Shown: positions 5,153 through 7,906 of the stretch, one piece after another | Position numbering within the stretch: position 1 is the stretch's first letter | Layout of the letters: each line of letters begins with the position of its first letter | Assembly: GCA_937957985.1 (NCBI GenBank) | Contig: CALGOH010000158.1 | Location: forward strand, 1-7,906 | Length of the DNA: 7,906 bases | Direction: 5' to 3' | Origin: an uncultured Verrucomicrobiae bacterium | GTDB lineage: Bacteria > Verrucomicrobiota > Verrucomicrobiia > Verrucomicrobiales > Akkermansiaceae | Notes under the pieces: generated by a model | Told to the model about the DNA's origin: nothing | The model's input: the letters and a program-made list of their open reading frames with translations, nothing else | Databases searched by the model: none | Position numbers and translations under genes: made by a program

Positions 5153-6496
5153 ATGTGGAAAGGCCGCTTCGCCCAGGAAACCGCCGCGCTCGTCCAACAG
5201 TTCGGCGAGTCGATCAGCTACGACTGGCGCCTCTACAAGCACGACATCGCCGGCTCGATCGCCCACGCCCGGGCCCAGATGAACGCCGGCCTGCTCACCG
5301 CCGATGAGTTCTCGCAGATCGAGTCGGGCCTGCTCGAAGTTGAGGCCGACATCGACGCCGGCAGGTTCGAGTTCAAGACCTCGCTCGAGGACGTCCACAT
5401 GAACATCGAGGCCGCGCTGACCGCGAAGATCGGTGCGGCCGGTGCCAAGCTCCACACCGCCCGCTCGCGCAACGACCAGGTCGCCACCGACACCCGGCTC
5501 TACTGCCGGACGGAGATCGACGTGCTGAGCGCCGGCATCGCCGACCTCCAGCAGGCCCTCCTCGACCGTGCGGAAAAGTATGCCGCCACGGTGATGCCCG
5601 CCTACACCCACCTCCAGCGCGGCCAGCCGGTCACCGTCGGCCACCACCTGCTGGCCTACGTCGAGATGCTCGACCGCGACCTCGGCCGCTTCGCCGACTG
5701 CCGCAAGCGTCTGAACATTTCACCGCTCGGCTCCGGCGCGCTGGCCGGCTCGACGATCAACCTCGACCGCGAGGCCATCGCCGCCGAGCTCGGCTTCGAC
5801 GGCGTCACGCGCAACTCGATGGATGCCGTCGCCGACCGCGACTACATCGCCGAGTTCCTTTTCGCGATGGGGCTGTGCGGCGTCCACCTCTCGCGGCTTT
5901 CCGAGGACCTCATCCTGTGGTGCTCGGCGGAGTTCGGCTTCGTCTCGCTGTCCGACGCCCACACCACCGGCTCGTCGCTGATGCCGCAGAAGAAGAATCC
6001 CGACGTCTGCGAGATCACCCGCGGCAAGACGGGACGTTTGTTGGGCAATCTCGTCAGCCTGCTGACCGCGATGAAGGGCCTGCCGCTCACCTACAACCGC
6101 GACCTCCAGGAGGATAAGGAACCGCTGTTCGACTCGATCGATACGCTCAAGCTCACGCTCGCCGTGAATGCCGAGATGATCGCCGCCATGGAGATCCGCG
6201 AGGACCGTTGCCTCGCCGCCGCCTCGGATCCGATGCTGCTCGCCACCGACCTGGCCGACTGGCTGGTCCGCCAAGGTGTTCCTTTCCGGAACGCCCACGA
6301 ACTCGTCGGCAAGGCCGTCGCCGAGTCGGTGAAGAGTGGCACGCCCCTCGATCAACTCGACCTGACGGCCATCGACTCTGCCTTCACGGCGGAGGCGACG
6401 GAGGTCTTCTCACTGGAAAGAGCCCTCGCCGCCCGCACCAACTCCGGCGCGCCGTCGATCAACAACGTCCGTGCCGAGATCGAGCGGCGGAAGTAA
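5153..6496 (+). CDS. argH: Argininosuccinate lyase
   Basis: This enzyme performs the last step of arginine biosynthesis, splitting argininosuccinate into arginine and fumarate in the cytoplasm as a homotetramer. The 447-aa product is close to the usual length of about 455-470. It opens with the typical MWKGRF and keeps the family blocks in order: LHTARSRNDQVATD (100-113), YTHLQRGQP (151-159, with Thr152-His153 of the active site), SPLGSGALAGS (190-200) and the fumarase/lyase signature GSSLMPQKKNPD (273-284), whose serine pair lies on the catalytic loop. The C-terminal segment follows the family pattern through NAHELVGKAV. No key residue is missing. The ATG at 5153 has AGG about 9 nt upstream. 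No other arginine gene is in the window, so it is probably transcribed alone or from a promoter in the repeat-rich region after fur. It converges on the L,D-transpeptidase gene, with 57 nt between the stop codons. Confidence 0.98.
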   Translation: MWKGRFAQETAALVQQFGESISYDWRLYKHDIAGSIAHARAQMNAGLLTADEFSQIESGLLEVEADIDAGRFEFKTSLEDVHMNIEAALTAKIGAAGAKLHTARSRNDQVATDTRLYCRTEIDVLSAGIADLQQALLDRAEKYAATVMPAYTHLQRGQPVTVGHHLLAYVEMLDRDLGRFADCRKRLNISPLGSGALAGSTINLDREAIAAELGFDGVTRNSMDAVADRDYIAEFLFAMGLCGVHLSRLSEDLILWCSAEFGFVSLSDAHTTGSSLMPQKKNPDVCEITRGKTGRLLGNLVSLLTAMKGLPLTYNRDLQEDKEPLFDSIDTLKLTLAVNAEMIAAMEIREDRCLAAASDPMLLATDLADWLVRQGVPFRNAHELVGKAVAESVKSGTPLDQLDLTAIDSAFTAEATEVFSLERALAARTNSGAPSINNVRAEIERRK

Positions 6497-6548
6497 GGGC
6501 CGCGGCTTTGCAAGCCGCTCAGAGAAGCGGGTATCAAACCCGCGCTCC
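6497..6548. repeat. Paired REP-like hairpins between convergent genes (units 4 and 5)
   Basis: Unit 4 (+) is GGGCC (6497-6501) followed by stem GCGGCTT (6502-6508), loop TGC and stem AAGCCGC (6512-6518). Unit 5 (-) is GGAGC (6548-6544) followed by stem GCGGGT, loop TTGAT and stem ACCCGC (6543-6527). The two face each other across an 8-nt spacer. The element fills the gap between the argH stop and the L,D-transpeptidase stop, so it likely acts as a two-way terminator whatever its origin. Confidence 0.65.
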
Positions 6549-6553
6549 TGATC

Positions 6554-7174
6554 CTAGAAATTCCACATCTTGCCCTGCTCGGCGTCCTTGAAGACCTGCG
6601 GGCTGAGCATGTAGGAATCCGGCGGATTCGGAAGCGGCGAGTCGTCGAGATTCGGAAGCTTGGCGCCGATGGTGGAATCCCACGGCTGGCTGCTGGAGAC
6701 GTTGACCGGGGTGCCGACCTGCACCATGTCGAAGACCTTCTTCGCCGACCTCAGGGGCATGCGCACGCAGCCATGGGTGCAGGGATAGGGCTTCACGAAA
6801 CCCCAGTGCATGCCGTAGGCCGGGCTGTAGAAGGACATCCAGTAGGTCATCGGATAGCCGGCGCCGGGTTGGCTCGCGCGGCGGCGGTGGCGGGTCTTGC
6901 TGGTGATCCGGTGGTTGCCCGCCGGGGTCGGCGTCGCCTTGGTGCCCACCGCACAGGGGGTGGCCAGCAGGACATTGTCACCCTCGACGACATAAAGCCG
7001 CTGGGCACCGGTGCTGATCTTCACCTTCACCGCGGAGCGGCTGGTCGGCTGCTTGACCGGCGGGTCGAAGGCGAAGCTCCCGGACGATCCGGTGCTCGTG
7101 GTCGTGCAGGAGCTGAGGCCGGCCACGACGGCGGCGAGGGAGGCGAGGATGAGGGATTTGAAGACGAGTTTCAT
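6554..7174 (-). CDS. Lipid-anchored L,D-transpeptidase (YkuD domain)
   Basis: This is a probable cell-wall enzyme that makes 3-3 peptidoglycan cross-links or attaches proteins to peptidoglycan, using a catalytic cysteine. The 206-aa product starts with the signal peptide MKLVFKSLILASLAAVVAG and lipobox LSSC (Cys23 lipidated). A Ser/Thr/Gly linker (about 24-36) leads into a YkuD domain (about 48-160). Catalytic residues lie in MHWGFVKPYPCTHGCVRMP: His123, His134, Cys136 and Arg138. The substrate-side segment TPTPAGNHRI (81-90) is also typical. Cys132 sits four residues before the catalytic Cys, where many relatives have Ala. A tail of about 45 residues follows the domain. I chose the ATG at 7174 because it puts the signal peptide at the N terminus; an in-frame GTG at 7255 would add 27 residues. 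No Shine-Dalgarno sequence is evident. A promoter-like sequence lies just upstream. Confidence 0.93.
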   Translation of the reverse strand: MKLVFKSLILASLAAVVAGLSSCTTTSTGSSGSFAFDPPVKQPTSRSAVKVKISTGAQRLYVVEGDNVLLATPCAVGTKATPTPAGNHRITSKTRHRRRASQPGAGYPMTYWMSFYSPAYGMHWGFVKPYPCTHGCVRMPLRSAKKVFDMVQVGTPVNVSSSQPWDSTIGAKLPNLDDSPLPNPPDSYMLSPQVFKDAEQGKMWNF

Positions 7175-7200
7175 GGAACTGGAGGTTACGATGCTGGCGG

Positions 7201-7228
7201 AGTATCCACGTAAACCGACCGTATTCAA
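7201..7228 (-). promoter_or_regulatory. Candidate sigma-70-type promoter for the L,D-transpeptidase gene
   Basis: On the minus strand, TTGAAT (7228-7223) resembles the -35 box at 4 of 6 positions and GATACT (7206-7201) resembles the -10 box at 4 of 6, with a 16-nt spacer. Transcription would start near 7194, giving a leader of about 20 nt. This is pattern matching only. Confidence 0.4.
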
Positions 7229-7251
7229 TCCACGATTCGCGGCATTTTCGA

Positions 7252-7906
7252 TCACGCCTCGCGGCGCTTGAGGCCGACCACCAGCACCGCCCCGGCCAGC
7301 AGGCCGACGACTCCGGCGAAAGGCCAGCCGCCGCTCCGCTGCGGACGGAGGTCGAGATCCAGCGTCATCGCCTCGTCCCCGACGACCTGCAGGCTGCGCT
7401 CGAAGCGGAACATCCGCCCCTGGCCCATCAGGTCGATTTCCAGCGATTCCGGCGCCGGCATGACCTCGAGCTGCTGCTCGACGATGCGGCTGGCGATGTC
7501 CTTGAGCGCGCTGGTCTCCTCGGCGGTGTTCCCCACCATCAGGCGGTCGAACTGCTGCGGGTCGAAGTTGAACTGACCCTGCAGGATCGGATTCTCCTCG
7601 GCCGCCTGCTCGAGCTGGACGTTCGGGGCGGCATCGCCCATCCCGCCGTTGTCGAGGTAGTTCCGCTGCCGGCGGGTGTTCAGGCCCAGCACCGCCTGCT
7701 GCATCTTCAGGTTGCGGTACTGCACCCGGGCGTCCTCCTTCGAGGCCTCGTCGAGGAAGTCGTTGCGCGCCGCCTTGCCGAGCAGCTTCTCGGCCTTGTC
7801 CTGCTCGCCCGAGGCCAACCAGGCGAAGCCCTGCTGCGATTCCTGCTGCGCCTGCTGACGGCCCGCCTGACTGCGGAGGCTGGACGCCTTGAGGTAGCTT
7901 TCGAGA
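7252..7906 (-). CDS. Unrecognised protein with C-terminal membrane anchor (partial)
   Basis: The reading frame stays open to the window edge, so the N terminus is missing; 217 C-terminal residues are visible. I do not recognise the family. The first part (to about residue 95 of the fragment) is helical and Gln/Ala-rich, with segments like QQGFAWLASGEQDKAEKLL that resemble a tetratricopeptide-type helix pair, and ends in LGLNTRRQRNYLDNGG. A middle region has mixed strand and helix character. The end has FAGVVGLLAGAVLVVGL as a single membrane segment preceded by SGGWP and followed by the basic tail KRREA. That order (Gly-rich, hydrophobic, basic) is typical of C-terminally anchored surface or periplasmic proteins and loosely like C-terminal sorting tails. 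The stop lies 77 nt before the L,D-transpeptidase start on the same strand. A start at TTG 7818 is not credible because the helical sequence continues upstream of it. Confidence 0.8.
   Translation of the reverse strand, partial: LESYLKASSLRSQAGRQQAQQESQQGFAWLASGEQDKAEKLLGKAARNDFLDEASKEDARVQYRNLKMQQAVLGLNTRRQRNYLDNGGMGDAAPNVQLEQAAEENPILQGQFNFDPQQFDRLMVGNTAEETSALKDIASRIVEQQLEVMPAPESLEIDLMGQGRMFRFERSLQVVGDEAMTLDLDLRPQRSGGWPFAGVVGLLAGAVLVVGLKRREA

Overview
The window is GC-rich chromosomal DNA, densely packed with genes, from a Gram-negative bacterium. Two proteins carry lipoprotein signal peptides. My best guess is a member of the Verrucomicrobiota. This rests on remembered resemblance of the ArgH, Fur and STAS proteins and of the intergenic repeats, not on a search.

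Layout. Positions 57-3823 are a minus-strand block that reads, in transcription order, STAS-domain protein, membrane-anchored SpoIIE/PP2C-type phosphatase, grpE, dnaJ. The first two overlap by 4 nt, grpE follows after 47 nt, and dnaJ follows grpE after 4 nt. A strong palindrome (3869-3901) separates this block from a minus-strand lipoprotein of unknown function (3910-4389). Divergent from the lipoprotein is a Fur-family regulator (4473-4973, +). After an intergenic region full of repeats comes argH (5153-6496, +). It converges on a lipid-anchored L,D-transpeptidase (6554-7174, -). Upstream of that gene, on the same strand, is the C-terminal part of an unrecognised protein with a C-terminal membrane anchor (7252 to the window edge).

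How the genes relate. GrpE and DnaJ are the nucleotide-exchange factor and J-protein of the DnaK chaperone; dnaK is not in the window. The STAS protein keeps the phosphorylatable serine position of anti-sigma-factor antagonists, and the phosphatase keeps the metal-binding aspartates of the SpoIIE/RsbU type. Together they look like the antagonist and phosphatase of a partner-switching signalling module, placed directly upstream of chaperone genes. No kinase or sigma factor is visible. Fur, ArgH and the L,D-transpeptidase are separate housekeeping functions.

The most distinctive non-coding content is a set of five short REP-like units, each a GGRSC pentamer followed by a hairpin. Three follow fur and two lie between argH and the L,D-transpeptidase gene. 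A four-copy heptanucleotide tandem repeat also lies just before argH. No gene-free stretch exceeds 300 bases, and I saw no tRNA, rRNA, CRISPR array, insertion sequence or transposase. I did not find a clearly new multi-gene system.
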